From Paracoccaceae bacterium (lineage in GTDB: Bacteria > Pseudomonadota > Alphaproteobacteria > Rhodobacterales > Rhodobacteraceae), in contig JACVZW010000071.1 of assembly GCA_014654775.1 (NCBI GenBank), positions 1 to 58,464 of the forward strand: a DNA stretch of 58,464 nucleotides, in the 5' to 3' direction. The notes beneath the pieces are model-generated. The model was not told where the DNA came from. It did not search any database and worked only from the letters and a program-made list of their open reading frames with translations. The translations under genes and the position numbers were made by a program. This document shows positions 1 to 8,393 of the stretch, piece after piece (the stretch's first letter is position 1; each line of letters opens with the position of its first letter).

Positions 1-26
1 ACCAATAGCCGCGTAACTAACCAAAA

Positions 27-317
27 TCAGCCTCCGGCAAACCCGGAGCGGTTCACGTCGCTGCCGCCTTCAAGTGCAAAGCGCGGAGCATGAAGGTTCG
101 CATTGGCACGCAGAGCGCCTTCCAGAAAGGTGGGGTCCGGGGGTTCGCTTCCCTTCGTCAGACGGACCGAAACCTCAAGCTCGTTCTCCGACACAACTTC
201 GACAAATACGTCGATGGCATCGGCAAGCCGCAACTTGATGAATCCGTCACTATCAGGGATCAACCGCGTGCCTAATCCGGCACTCAAGCCATCAAGCGCT
301 TCTTCCACAGGAGTCAT
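27..317 (-). CDS. small hypothetical protein, possibly CesT/Tir-chaperone-like
   Basis: A 96-residue protein read from an ATG at 317; an upstream in-frame ATG at 341 adds eight unconvincing residues. It is acidic, with the pattern of a small alpha/beta chaperone: an N-terminal helix (VEEALDGLSAGLG), two central beta strands (IKLRLADAIDVFVEVV) and a later helix (FLEGALRANANL). This resembles CesT/type III chaperone-like domains, but the match is weak and no secretion genes are near. It sits downstream of the PotA-like gene on the same strand, separated by about 175 bases, so it probably has its own promoter. Function unknown; the coding call is moderate. Confidence 0.55.
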   Translation of the reverse strand: MTPVEEALDGLSAGLGTRLIPDSDGFIKLRLADAIDVFVEVVSENELEVSVRLTKGSEPPDPTFLEGALRANANLHAPRFALEGGSDVNRSGFAGG

Positions 318-493
318 AAAGCACCTCTTACGCAAAAACACTCACAACACCGCCACCTGAGCCGACGAAGCAATAATGGTCAGGTCAGGGCCGGACGCAA
401 GGGAATTGAGGCAACCGGACATATCGTGGGGGTCGAGAACGGGTACCCCCCGCCCCGAAGCGCCTCGTGCGAAGGAACCATCTCCATCTACCC

Positions 494-1585
494 CTATCGG
501 AACAGCACCAGCGCCCCCGGCGACCAGCCGACCCGCGCCCGCGCCCCACGGTCCAGAACGGGCCGCCCGAACACGTTGCGCATGGAAATGCGCACCGGGC
601 TTTCCGTCCCGTCGATCCGCACGTCGTAATAGGTCATGTCGCCGAAATAGACGACCTCCTCGATCGTCGCCATGCTCTCACGGTCCGTCGCGGCACTGCC
701 TTCGTAAAGGATGGTCAGCGTCTCGGGGCGGAAGCCCACCGTCGCGCCTTCAGCCGTGGCCCCGCCCATCACCTGCTGCGCCTCGATATGGATGCGGCCA
801 AAGCCTGCCGCGTCGATCTCGACCGCATCGCCGCCCTCTGACAGCACCTTGGCGGGCAGGAAATTCATCGTCCCGATGAAATCCGCCACCTTCCGGCTGT
901 TCGGCCGACGATAGAGCGTTTCGGGATCGGCCAGCTGCGCGATCTCACCCTCAAACATCACGGCGATCCGGTCGGACATCACCAGCGCCTCTTCCTGATC
1001 ATGCGTCACGAGGATGAAGGTGATCCCCACCTGCCGCTGCAGGCGGATCAACTCCACCTGCATCTGCTCGCGCATCTTCTTGTCCAGCGCGCTCAGCGGC
1101 TCATCCAAGAGCAGCACCTTCGGCTTCAGGATCAGGGCGCGGGCCAGCGCCACGCGCTGCCGCTGCCCACCCGAAAGCGCATGCGCCGCGCGCTTGCCAT
1201 AGCCCTTCAGCCCCACCATCTCCAGCGCCTCGCCCACGGCGCGCGCCTTCTCTTCCTTCGATCGAGAGTCGCGGCGCAGGCCGAACCCCACATTCTCTTC
1301 CACGCTCAGATGCGGGAAAATGGCATAGGACTGGAACACCATATTGGTGGGCCGCTTGTTCGCCGGAACCCCGGCCATATCGCGCCCATCGACCAGAACC
1401 GCGCCCGACGAGATGTCCTCGAACCCCGCGATGGTGCGCAGAAGCGTGGTCTTCCCACAGCCCGACGGCCCCAGCAACGAAAAGAACTCGCCCGGCCGGA
1501 TCGTCCCGGTGATGCCGCGCAGCGCGTGGTAATCGCCGTAATACTTGTGGACGTCCCGGAACTCGATCATGGCGTCTTTGGTCAC
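494..1585 (-). CDS. PotA-family ABC importer ATP-binding protein
   Basis: ATPase of a spermidine/putrescine-type ABC importer; it hydrolyses ATP on the cytoplasmic face to drive the two adjacent permeases. Visible motifs are Walker A (GPSGCGKTT), Q-loop (MVFQSYAIFPHL), signature (LSGGQRQR), Walker B (VLLLDEPLSALD) and the H-loop (LVTHDQ), followed by a TOBE-type C-terminal domain. I chose the GTG at 1585, whose GTGA overlaps the permease stop and which has GGAGG six bases upstream; an ATG at 1570 (MIEFRDVHKYYG) is the alternative. Length about 363 residues is normal for PotA. It is last in a permease-permease-ATPase operon. The substrate is inferred from family only. Confidence 0.9.
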   Translation of the reverse strand: MTKDAMIEFRDVHKYYGDYHALRGITGTIRPGEFFSLLGPSGCGKTTLLRTIAGFEDISSGAVLVDGRDMAGVPANKRPTNMVFQSYAIFPHLSVEENVGFGLRRDSRSKEEKARAVGEALEMVGLKGYGKRAAHALSGGQRQRVALARALILKPKVLLLDEPLSALDKKMREQMQVELIRLQRQVGITFILVTHDQEEALVMSDRIAVMFEGEIAQLADPETLYRRPNSRKVADFIGTMNFLPAKVLSEGGDAVEIDAAGFGRIHIEAQQVMGGATAEGATVGFRPETLTILYEGSAATDRESMATIEEVVYFGDMTYYDVRIDGTESPVRISMRNVFGRPVLDRGARARVGWSPGALVLFR

Positions 1586-2388
1586 AGGAAGCCTCCGGAA
1601 TCCTTGCCGCCGGCTTTCGCGATACCGCGACGGCGGAAATACTCTGCTGTTGCAAGAAGGGTGATGGACAGAAGGACGAGGATCGTCCCCAGCGCCATGA
1701 TGGCGGGAACCTTGGCCGGGAACCGGAACTGCCCGTAGATATAGACCGACAGAACCGTGTCCGTCCCGCCCAGGAAGTACGAGATGATGAACTCGTCCAG
1801 CGAGATCGTGAAGCAGATCAGCAGGGATGAGATGATCCCCGGCATCACCAGCGGCAGGACGATCAGCCAAAAGGTCGAAATCGGCGTCTCGCCAAGGTCA
1901 TAGGCCGCCTCTTCCAGCGACTTGTCCAGCGACTGAAAGGCCGATGACAGGATCGCCACCGCAAAGGGCGTGCAGACCAGCACATGGCCAAGGATGATCG
2001 TCACCAGCGACAGGTTGATCCCGATCGCCAGCAGCACCACCAACAGCGCCATGGCCAGAATCATCTCTGGCAGCACCATCGGCAGCATGATCAGGCCCAT
2101 GATCCCCGCCTTGGCCGGGAACTGGAACCGCGTCGTCGACCGCGCCGCGAACAGCCCCAGCAGGGTCGAAATCACCGCGACCGAGACCGAGATGATCAGT
2201 GAATTCTGCACCGCGTTCCATAGCGTCTCGTCTTCCCACATCTCGACGAACCACGCCGTGGTAAAGCCTTGCAGCGGAAAGGCGATAACCTTGCTGTCGT
2301 TGAACGCAAAGATCGGCAACAGCACGATCGGCGCGTAAAGGAAGATCAGATAGATGATCGCATAGCTGCGAAAGACCGGGGACTTCAT
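1582..2388 (-). CDS. PotC-family ABC transporter permease
   Basis: Inner-membrane permease, 268 residues, of the PotC/PotI type, forming the translocation pore with the upstream PotB-like protein. It begins with a hydrophobic segment (IIYLIFLYAPIVLLPIFAF) and holds about six membrane helices. The EAA loop, the site of contact with the ATPase, is visible near the middle (LEEAAYDLGETP). Its start overlaps the stop of the upstream permease as ATGA, and its stop overlaps the GTG of the ATPase, so the three genes are likely translationally coupled. No binding-protein gene adjoins; it must lie elsewhere or this operon borrows one. Confidence 0.9.
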   Translation of the reverse strand: MKSPVFRSYAIIYLIFLYAPIVLLPIFAFNDSKVIAFPLQGFTTAWFVEMWEDETLWNAVQNSLIISVSVAVISTLLGLFAARSTTRFQFPAKAGIMGLIMLPMVLPEMILAMALLVVLLAIGINLSLVTIILGHVLVCTPFAVAILSSAFQSLDKSLEEAAYDLGETPISTFWLIVLPLVMPGIISSLLICFTISLDEFIISYFLGGTDTVLSVYIYGQFRFPAKVPAIMALGTILVLLSITLLATAEYFRRRGIAKAGGKDSGGFL

Positions 2389-3260
2389 TTCTGCCCCCTC
2401 AGGAAGCGCCGATTCAGCAGCAGGAAGATGACCGTCACCGCCGCCACCACCAACATGGCCGACACGGCGATGGCCGAACCCACCTCTCGGTTGTTCTGTT
2501 TCAGCATCGTCCCTTCGATGCGGTTGGCGATCATGGGCAGCTTGCCACCCCCGATCAAGTCGGGCGTCACATAGTCGCCCACCGTCGGGATGAAGACGAT
2601 CAGCACCGCCGCGATCACACCGGGCATGGACAAAGGCAGCGTCACCCGCAGGAAGGTCATGAACTGGCTCTCGCCCAGATCGCGCCCGGCTTCTAGGAAG
2701 GACCGGTCGATCTTCTCCAGCGCCACGAAGATCGGCAGAATGGCAAAGGGCGCATAGGCATGCGCCAGCGTGACCACCAGCGCCTGCACATTGTAATTGA
2801 TGGCCGTCAGGGGCGCGTCGATGATCCCCAGCGACATCAGCCCCGAATTGATCACCCCGTTAAAGCCAAGGATAACTTTCCACAGGAACACCCGGATCAG
2901 ATAGCTGGTCCAGAAGGGAATGGTGATCAGGAACAGCCACAGCGCCTTCTTGTCTGGCTTGACGTAGAAGCTGACGAAATAGGCCACCGGATAGGCAAGG
3001 ATCACCGTCACCAGCGTCACCGACAGTGACACAGTCAGCGACCGCACCATCAGCAGTTGGTTGATCCGGTCCGACCAGACAGCCACGTAATTGTCAAAGC
3101 CGTAACCGCCGCCCTCCAGCGTCAGCGAATAGACCACCACCATGAACAGCGGTCCCGCCAGCAGCAGCACAGCATAGAGAAGCGGTGGACTGATCAGAAG
3201 CAGGCCATTGGCCGCCTCGGACCGGCCCGTACCGCCGCCCGTTCCCCCATTCGAAGCCAT
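2385..3260 (-). CDS. PotB-family ABC transporter permease
   Basis: First gene of the Pot-type importer operon, 291 residues. After a Gly-rich, soluble N-terminus (MASNGGTGGGTGRSEAANG) comes a first membrane helix and about five more; the EAA-like loop reads LEAGRDLGESQ. PotB-family permeases pair with PotC-family ones and import polyamines, and in Rhodobacteraceae related paralogues handle other small cationic solutes, so substrate is uncertain. The upstream region (3261-3415) holds a perfect 10-base palindrome TTTGATCAAA at 3307-3316, about 45 bases before the start codon, a possible operator; this is only a sequence observation. Confidence 0.9.
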   Translation of the reverse strand: MASNGGTGGGTGRSEAANGLLLISPPLLYAVLLLAGPLFMVVVYSLTLEGGGYGFDNYVAVWSDRINQLLMVRSLTVSLSVTLVTVILAYPVAYFVSFYVKPDKKALWLFLITIPFWTSYLIRVFLWKVILGFNGVINSGLMSLGIIDAPLTAINYNVQALVVTLAHAYAPFAILPIFVALEKIDRSFLEAGRDLGESQFMTFLRVTLPLSMPGVIAAVLIVFIPTVGDYVTPDLIGGGKLPMIANRIEGTMLKQNNREVGSAIAVSAMLVVAAVTVIFLLLNRRFLRGQK

Positions 3261-3415
3261 AGCGCCCCCTGTCGGCCCTGTTCGCAGCCGGCCTTCACGG
3301 CCAATCTTTGATCAAATTAGACGCAACAGACGCGATGACGCAAGCCATGACGCGGACAACGTTGCGGCAGGGCGATCAAATGCACCGCACCTGCCGGAAA
3401 ATCAAGCAGTTGACG

Positions 3416-3673
3416 TCAGCCCGCCACGCGCTCGATCGAGATGGAGCGTTTCTTCAGCTCGTTATACAGCGTGGGCACCACGCGCAGCGAACCGACCGCC
3501 GTGCGCAGCGCATCGGACAGCTTGCCGTCCTGCGGCTTGCCCTCGACGCGCCAGACCATGCGACGGGCAACGCCGTCATCATAGACGATCTCAGTCGCGC
3601 CGCTGCGAGACTGTCTGATACCAAGAAAGTCACCGCCGCCATGCGGCGCATGGAAGAATGCCTGTTGTCCCAT
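3416..3673 (-). CDS. small conserved-looking hypothetical protein
   Basis: An 85-residue reading frame from ATG 3673 with plausible protein composition: a mixed alpha/beta segment (SGATEIVYDDGVARRMVWRVEG) followed by a helix-rich half (LSDALRTAVGSLRVVPTLYNELKKRS). I do not recognise a family. There is no strong Shine-Dalgarno sequence before the ATG. It sits alone between the Pot-type operon (about 155 bases away, same strand) and the MocR-type regulator (about 208 bases away, same strand). Coding is likely from codon pattern and composition, function unknown. Confidence 0.55.
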   Translation of the reverse strand: MGQQAFFHAPHGGGDFLGIRQSRSGATEIVYDDGVARRMVWRVEGKPQDGKLSDALRTAVGSLRVVPTLYNELKKRSISIERVAG

Positions 3674-3881
3674 TTTCGGGTCCGTTTGTTGATGCTCGAT
3701 TTTATGCGTGAAAGATCGGTGCCCGCCGCCCCCCGGTCAAGCGCGGCCGCCGATCACAGCGGTACAATCCGCCGTGACGGGGCATTCGCGCCACAGAATG
3801 GCCGGTTTCGCAGGGGAATGCGGCGGGGGTGCCGTGATTGCGCCACAATGCCGCCACAATCCGCCCTGCCCGTCGTCGCCG

Positions 3882-5288
3882 TCAGACGGCAGGCGGGTCA
3901 TAGGGCGGGCGCGACAAAAGCTGCGACAGCCGGTTCATGGCATCGCTCAACGCGTCAAGGCTGATATGTCCCGCCAAGGCGATGCGCACGGCATGCGGCG
4001 CGCGGCCATGGATCAGGGCATATTCATCGGCCGACCGGACAAGCACCCCCTCCGCCTCGGCCATCCGGGTGAAGGTCGAGGCCCGCCACCCCTGCGGTAG
4101 GCGCAGGAAGGCAAAGCGCAGACCGGGCTGCCATGACAGATCGAACCGCCCCAGCCCGTTGACCATGATGCGGATGCGCTCGGCCAGTTCCTCGCCCACC
4201 CGGCGGCGGATGGCCTCTGCACTGCCGCTTTCGAACAGGTGCAGCACGATGTCGTTCACCGGGCGCGGCAGGGCAAAGAAGGAATGCTGCGCCGTCAGGC
4301 GCCCCGTCTCGCCCATCCCGGCGGGACAGACGATATAGCCGAAACGCAAGGCGGCCGAGATCGTCTTCGACAGGCTGCCCACATGCCAAACCCGTTCGGG
4401 CGCCAGCGCCCGCAGCGAGGGCCATGTGCTTTCAGACAGGGTGTAGCAGTCATCCTCGATGATCTGCAGGTCGAAATGGCGCGCGATGGCCGCGATACGG
4501 GACCGCCGCTCGGGCGTCAGGCGGGCGGTCGTGGGGTTCTGCGCCTCGGTCGTCAAACACAGGACCTGCGCGCCATGCCGGCGGCAGGCAGCCTCCAATG
4601 CCTCGGGGATCAGCCCCTCGTCATCGGTTTCCACCCCGATCACCTCGGCCCGCGCCAACCGCGCGGCATGGCGAAAGCCGGGATAGGCAAGTTCTTCGGT
4701 CAGGACGACGGGCCGATCCCCGCGCAGACAGCACAGCAGGATCAAAAGGATGGCATTCTGCCCGCCCGCCGTAAGGGCGATGTCATCGGGGCCGACGGCC
4801 CCAAGCTGCCGATCCGCCAGCCACGTGCAGACATGACCGCGCAGGGTCAGCTCCGCCCGTTGCGTGGGATAATCGATCCAATCCTCGCCGACCTGCGCCC
4901 CGATGTCGGCAAGCGCCGCCCGGAAGGCCGCGGTCTGGCCCACATCCCCCAACTGCGGCGCGCGCAGGTCGATCCGCCCGCGCAGCGCAAGCGGTTCCTT
5001 CTCCACGAACAGGGGTTGCGTCGGGCCAAGGCGCGGCGCACGGGCCGCGACAAAGGTACCCCGACCGACCGTCGCCGCAAGCAGCCCTTCCTGCGTCGCC
5101 AAGGCATAGGCGCGCGAGACCGTGCCCGGCGTCACACCCAGTTCCCAAGCCAGATCGCGCACGGTGGGAAGTTGCGCCCCCTCGGACAACTCCCCTGACC
5201 GGATCGCCTCCCGCAGCGCCCGCGACAGCGCAAGGTATTTGGGGCCGGGATAGGCCGCAAGGTCGGGCTTCCATATTGTGTCAGTCAC
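3882..5288 (-). CDS. MocR-type GntR/aminotransferase transcriptional regulator
   Basis: A 468-residue MocR-subfamily regulator: an N-terminal GntR winged helix-turn-helix (about residues 15-80; LPTVRDLAWELGVTPGTVSR) joined to a fold-type I aminotransferase domain. The PLP-binding Lys is visible at about residue 308 in SLSKTISAALR, with the cofactor-binding Asp in IIEDDCY at about 279. In characterised family members the aminotransferase part senses PLP or an amino compound and the HTH binds repeated operators. It is divergent from a DUF1127 gene whose promoter region carries TTGTAT repeats, which makes that gene the obvious candidate target. Effector unknown. Confidence 0.92.
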   Translation of the reverse strand: MTDTIWKPDLAAYPGPKYLALSRALREAIRSGELSEGAQLPTVRDLAWELGVTPGTVSRAYALATQEGLLAATVGRGTFVAARAPRLGPTQPLFVEKEPLALRGRIDLRAPQLGDVGQTAAFRAALADIGAQVGEDWIDYPTQRAELTLRGHVCTWLADRQLGAVGPDDIALTAGGQNAILLILLCCLRGDRPVVLTEELAYPGFRHAARLARAEVIGVETDDEGLIPEALEAACRRHGAQVLCLTTEAQNPTTARLTPERRSRIAAIARHFDLQIIEDDCYTLSESTWPSLRALAPERVWHVGSLSKTISAALRFGYIVCPAGMGETGRLTAQHSFFALPRPVNDIVLHLFESGSAEAIRRRVGEELAERIRIMVNGLGRFDLSWQPGLRFAFLRLPQGWRASTFTRMAEAEGVLVRSADEYALIHGRAPHAVRIALAGHISLDALSDAMNRLSQLLSRPPYDPPAV

Positions 5289-5317
5289 AATGTTCCTCTG
5301 GTCGGGCCACGCGCATC

Positions 5318-5364
5318 ATTGTATTCATCACCCATAGCAAATTCCCGCATTTGTATCAATACAA
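5318..5364. promoter_or_regulatory. candidate MocR-type operator: TTGTAT repeats
   Basis: Between the regulator start (5288) and the DUF1127 start (5378) lie two direct TTGTAT copies at 5319-5324 and 5351-5356, exactly 32 bases apart (about three helical turns). The second is also one arm of an inverted repeat, TTGTAT-CA-ATACAA (5351-5364). Direct repeats on one face of DNA are what known MocR proteins such as GabR and PdxR bind. The link to this regulator is inference from position. Confidence 0.5.
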
Positions 5365-5377
5365 AAGGAACGCCCCC

Positions 5378-5590
5378 ATGACGGCCCGCGCCCTGCCCCG
5401 CGCCCCCTCCTCGCCGCTGCCGCCGCTGTCGCGGCTGCTGGTCGACGTTGCGCTGATGCTGGCGGATTGGGATGCGCACCGCCGCAGCCGCCGGGCGCTG
5501 GGTCGGCTCGACGCGCATCTGCTGCGCGACATCGGCCTGTCGCCCGACCACGTGCAGGCCGAATGCGCCAAACCCTTCTGGCGGGACTGA
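5378..5590 (+). CDS. DUF1127 (YjiS-like) small protein
   Basis: A 70-residue basic protein with the DUF1127 core: an amphipathic helix around DWDAHRRSRRALGRLD followed by the signature AHLLRDIGLSPDHV near the C-terminus. Such short Arg-rich proteins are common in alphaproteobacteria; some act in RNA turnover or phosphate and stress responses, but the role here is unknown. ATG at 5378 follows AAAAGGAACG. It is a single-gene unit: a divergent MocR-type regulator upstream and an intrinsic terminator 27 bases after the stop. The paired arrangement suggests the regulator controls it. Confidence 0.85.
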   Translation: MTARALPRAPSSPLPPLSRLLVDVALMLADWDAHRRSRRALGRLDAHLLRDIGLSPDHVQAECAKPFWRD

Positions 5591-5617
5591 CGGCAACCGC
5601 CTCCGATCCCCTGACTG

Positions 5618-5645
5618 GGCCGGGTTATTCCCGGCCTTCTTTTTT
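5618..5645 (+). terminator. intrinsic terminator of the DUF1127 gene
   Basis: A perfect 7-bp stem (GGCCGGG / CCCGGCC) with a TTATT loop, followed by TTCTTTTTT on the plus strand. Confidence 0.85.
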
Positions 5646-5659
5646 GCCTCCGGAATGCG

Positions 5660-5686
5660 AAAGGCCCGCCGAACAGGCGGGCCTTT
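5660..5686 (-). terminator. candidate intrinsic terminator of rplM-rpsI
   Basis: A perfect 11-bp inverted repeat (AAAGGCCCGCC / GGCGGGCCTTT, loop of five) 21 bases beyond the rpsI stop. The U-run is supplied mainly by the stem itself, so it can work in either direction against the convergent DUF1127 gene. Confidence 0.7.
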
Positions 5687-5707
5687 GCAAAAGAATGTCG
5701 AAGCAGA

Positions 5708-6199
5708 TTAACGCTTGGAGAACTGGAAGGACCGGCGTGCCTTGCGCTTGCCGTACTTCTTGCGTTCCACCACGCGGCTGTCGCGGGTCAGGAAACCTGC
5801 CGCCTTCAGCGCCGGGCGCAGCGAGGGTTCATAAAGCTGCAGCGCCTTCGAGATGCCGTGCTTCACCGCGCCCGCCTGACCGGACAGACCGCCGCCCGCC
5901 ACCGTGGCGTAGACGTCGAACTGGCCTTCCACATTGGCGATCTGGAACGGCTGCTTCAGGATCATCTGCAGCACGGGACGGGCGAAATAGGCCGCCATTT
6001 CCTTGCCATTGACCACGACCTTGCCGGAGCCGGGCTTCACCCAGACGCGGGCGACCGCGTCCTTCCGCTTGCCGGTCGCATAGGACCGACCCAGCGCATC
6101 ACGCACCGGAGCCTTCGGCGCAGCAGCCTCGGCGGCGGCGGGGGCGGACGAACCGGCGACGGCCGATTTCAGATCGTCGAGGGATTTGATGTCGGCCAT
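5708..6199 (-). CDS. rpsI: 30S ribosomal protein S9
   Basis: Ribosomal protein S9, 163 residues, whose C-terminal tail reaches the P-site tRNA anticodon stem. The family signature [19 protein letters not shown] is present, as is the basic C-terminal tail ending in FQFSKR. The N-terminal 30-40 residues form an Ala-rich extension ([15 protein letters not shown]) typical of alphaproteobacterial S9 proteins. It follows rplM by two bases, the standard L13-S9 operon. No anomaly seen. Confidence 0.97.
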   Translation of the reverse strand: MADIKSLDDLKSAVAGSSAPAAAEAAAPKAPVRDALGRSYATGKRKDAVARVWVKPGSGKVVVNGKEMAAYFARPVLQMILKQPFQIANVEGQFDVYATVAGGGLSGQAGAVKHGISKALQLYEPSLRPALKAAGFLTRDSRVVERKKYGKRKARRSFQFSKR

Positions 6200-6201
6200 G
6201 A

Positions 6202-6666
6202 TCAGGCGCTCCGCGTGTTCTTCGGGTTCAGGACGCGCAGGTCCAGAACGGTGGGCTGCTGGGCTTCGTGCGGATGGGCGGCACCCGCATAGACGCGCAG
6301 GTTGGTCATCTGCTGACGGCCCAGACGGTTGCGGGTGATCATCCGCTCGACGGCCTTGATCACCACACGCTCGGGGTGGTTGCCTTCCAGCACCTGCCGC
6401 GCCGTGCGCTGCTTGATGCCGCCCGGATGCCCGGTATGCCAGTAATAGACCTTGTCGTTGCGCTTGTTGCCGGTCATCTGGATCTTGTCGGCGTTGATCA
6501 CGATGACATTGTCACCCATATCCATATGGGGGGTGAAGGTCGGCTTGTTCTTGCCGCGCAGGATGTTGGCGACGATCGTGGCGAGGCGGCCCAGAACGAT
6601 GCCCTCGGCATCGATCAGGATCCACTTCTTCTCGATGTCCGCCGGCGTAGCCGTGAAGGTTTTCAT
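6202..6666 (-). CDS. rplM: 50S ribosomal protein L13
   Basis: Ribosomal protein L13, 154 residues from ATG 6666 ([15 protein letters not shown]), the usual length in this group; the longer in-frame reading to 6783 runs through the promoter and leader and is rejected. Family features include [15 protein letters not shown], the central [14 protein letters not shown] and [16 protein letters not shown]. It is the first gene of the rplM-rpsI operon. A consensus-like promoter and a GC-rich leader hairpin lie upstream. Confidence 0.97.
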   Translation of the reverse strand: MKTFTATPADIEKKWILIDAEGIVLGRLATIVANILRGKNKPTFTPHMDMGDNVIVINADKIQMTGNKRNDKVYYWHTGHPGGIKQRTARQVLEGNHPERVVIKAVERMITRNRLGRQQMTNLRVYAGAAHPHEAQQPTVLDLRVLNPKNTRSA

Positions 6667-6686
6667 CTCGAACCCTGTGAATTGAA

Positions 6687-6703
6687 GCGGGGGCACCCCC
6701 CGC
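6687..6703 (-). promoter_or_regulatory. GC-rich hairpin in the rplM leader
   Basis: A 7-bp perfect stem (GCGGGGG / CCCCCGC) in the untranslated leader, 21 bases before the rplM start. L13 controls its own operon through leader RNA in other bacteria, so this is a possible autoregulatory element; only the inverted repeat is seen directly. Confidence 0.35.
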
Positions 6704-6720
6704 GGAATCTCGGATGGCGG

Positions 6721-6749
6721 CTTATCGCGTGTCACGCCATGCGGGTCAA
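6721..6749 (-). promoter_or_regulatory. sigma-70-type promoter of rplM-rpsI
   Basis: Read on the minus strand: -35 TTGACC (6744-6749), a 17-base spacer, -10 GATAAG (6721-6726). Start of transcription would be about 50 bases before the rplM ATG. Confidence 0.55.
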
Positions 6750-6815
6750 GTGCCCAGCACGACAAATAGCCAAACCTTTTCAATGTCTTAAAAAATAGGT
6801 AAAATAATACCCCAA

Positions 6816-7598
6816 TCAGCGGAGCTTTGGCGGACGATCCGGATCGGTTCCGGGTGCCGCGGGTGCCGCTGTCTCGGGCCGCTGGGGCGCGGGCAGGTCG
6901 AACCGCCGCGCCACACGGGCAAGCCGTGCCACGGCTGCATCCTGTCCCGAAAGGAAGACGACATCCATCATGCCCGCCTCCACCCCCGAAAAGGCCAGCG
7001 CCTCGCGCATAGCGCGCGCCAGCGCCGCCTCTGACTCAGGGGCCGCGTCGATGAAGGCCAGCAGATGCCCCTTCGCCCCGTTCGCATAGGTGACACCGGC
7101 CAGCAGGGCCGTGGCGGCAAGACCGCCCGCCCGGGCCAGCTTGGCCTGCAGGGCATCGATCAGGCGGTCAGGCAAGGCACCGGGCGCCTCGAAAGCCAGC
7201 GCCTGCGCCTCCATTTCTTCGGGCTCGGACCCAAGCATCCCCGAAAGCCAGTCCAGCGCCTCGGGCGGCAAGATCATCTGCGACGGCGCGACACCAAGGT
7301 TGACCCCCAGACCCACCCCCTGCCCCGCCAGAACCTGCGCGATCACGCGCCCCGGCAGCGCCGCGTAGGGCGCGATCCCGCCCGAAAACTCGGCCAACCG
7401 CTCTTCCAGATCGAAGATTAGCACGACGGGACCATCCTCCAGCGGGAAGAGGCGCGGCTTCAGATCGGCCCCCTCGGCCTCTTCTTCCAGCAGCAAGAAG
7501 AACTCGCCATCGGCCAGACAATCGTAAAAGCGCAGCCGATCCGCCTCGTCGGCGCCATCACGGTCCATCGCGGCATGGGCAGCATCAAGCGGGGTCAT
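6816..7598 (-). CDS. SseB-family protein
   Basis: A 260-residue acidic protein from ATG 7598 ([11 protein letters not shown]). The first half matches the SseB N-terminal domain pattern: [14 protein letters not shown], then a strand/turn with [21 protein letters not shown] and later GVGLGVNLG followed by [14 protein letters not shown]. The second half resembles the SseB C-terminal region, ending with a Pro-rich tail. The family is widespread, named from a Salmonella effector chaperone but mostly of unknown role in free-living bacteria. Its start overlaps the stop of the upstream uracil-DNA glycosylase as ATGA, so they are co-translated. Function not deducible. Confidence 0.8.
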   Translation of the reverse strand: MTPLDAAHAAMDRDGADEADRLRFYDCLADGEFFLLLEEEAEGADLKPRLFPLEDGPVVLIFDLEERLAEFSGGIAPYAALPGRVIAQVLAGQGVGLGVNLGVAPSQMILPPEALDWLSGMLGSEPEEMEAQALAFEAPGALPDRLIDALQAKLARAGGLAATALLAGVTYANGAKGHLLAFIDAAPESEAALARAMREALAFSGVEAGMMDVVFLSGQDAAVARLARVARRFDLPAPQRPETAAPAAPGTDPDRPPKLR

Positions 7599-8206
7599 GG
7601 CGTCTCCTCCAGAAGGCCGCGGATGCAAAGGCGCAGGGCGGGGATAACCTCGGCCTCGAACCACGGATTGCGGCGCAGCCATCCGGTATTGCGCCATGAC
7701 GGATGCGGCAAGGGCCAGATGCCCTGCGCGGCATGCCTGCGCCAGTCTGCCACGCGGGCTCCGACGGGACCCTTGCCCAGATGCCAGCCCTGCGCCGCGC
7801 CGCCGATGGCAAGGATCACCCGCACCTCCGGCAAAGCCGCCATCACCCGGCCCCGCCATGTGCGCGCACAGATGGGCGGCGGGGGCAGATCGGCCCCCGT
7901 CGCATCATAACCCGGAAAACAAAAGGCCATCGGCGCGATGGCCACGCGGGACTGGTCATAGAACTCATCCTCCGACAACCCGCACCAGTCGCGCAGCCGA
8001 TCCCCCGACGCATCTGAAAAGGGCCTCCCCGAGGCATGAACCCGCGCCCCCGGCGCCTGCCCAGCGATCAAAAGGCGCGGGCCGGGGCGGAACCAGACCA
8101 CGGGCCGCGGCGCATGCGCCGTCACCGTCGCGGCAAAGCGGTCGGCACAAATCCTGCACTCACGGATCGCAGCAACGAGGTCGGCGGCAGAGGAGGCGGC
8201 GGTCAT
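7595..8206 (-). CDS. uracil-DNA glycosylase family protein (Fe-S type)
   Basis: A 203-residue protein of the uracil-DNA glycosylase superfamily, probably family 4-like, removing uracil from DNA in base excision repair. Motif 1 is GQAPGARVHASGRPFSDASG (residues 49-68) and the C-terminal HPSWRN supplies the leucine-loop His. Four Cys at 17, 20, 96 and 113 have the CxxC plus C-x16-C spacing expected for a [4Fe-4S] ligand set. Start ATG 8206 gives the normal family length; the longer frame to 8488 is low-complexity. It is divergent from the NhaA-like gene and coupled to the SseB-family gene. Confidence 0.85.
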   Translation of the reverse strand: MTAASSAADLVAAIRECRICADRFAATVTAHAPRPVVWFRPGPRLLIAGQAPGARVHASGRPFSDASGDRLRDWCGLSEDEFYDQSRVAIAPMAFCFPGYDATGADLPPPPICARTWRGRVMAALPEVRVILAIGGAAQGWHLGKGPVGARVADWRRHAAQGIWPLPHPSWRNTGWLRRNPWFEAEVIPALRLCIRGLLEETP

Positions 8207-8393
8207 GGTCGGTTCGATCGGGCTCGGGGGCATCGGCGGGACGGGTGGACGGCGCGACAGGCGCAAGGGCCAAGGATGGGCGCGGGATGGCGCAGAGGCA
8301 ACACCTGCCGACGGCGCGGTTGCAGATGGCTTGCGAGACGGGCAGGCTGCGCTTAGGCGGTGGCCAAAGCCCGCTGCCACGGGAGCTGCGAGA

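Noticed and set aside
3882-5288. MocR-type gene read as a simple aminotransferase
   Set aside because: The first 80 residues form a clear GntR winged helix, so it is a regulator with an aminotransferase-like domain.
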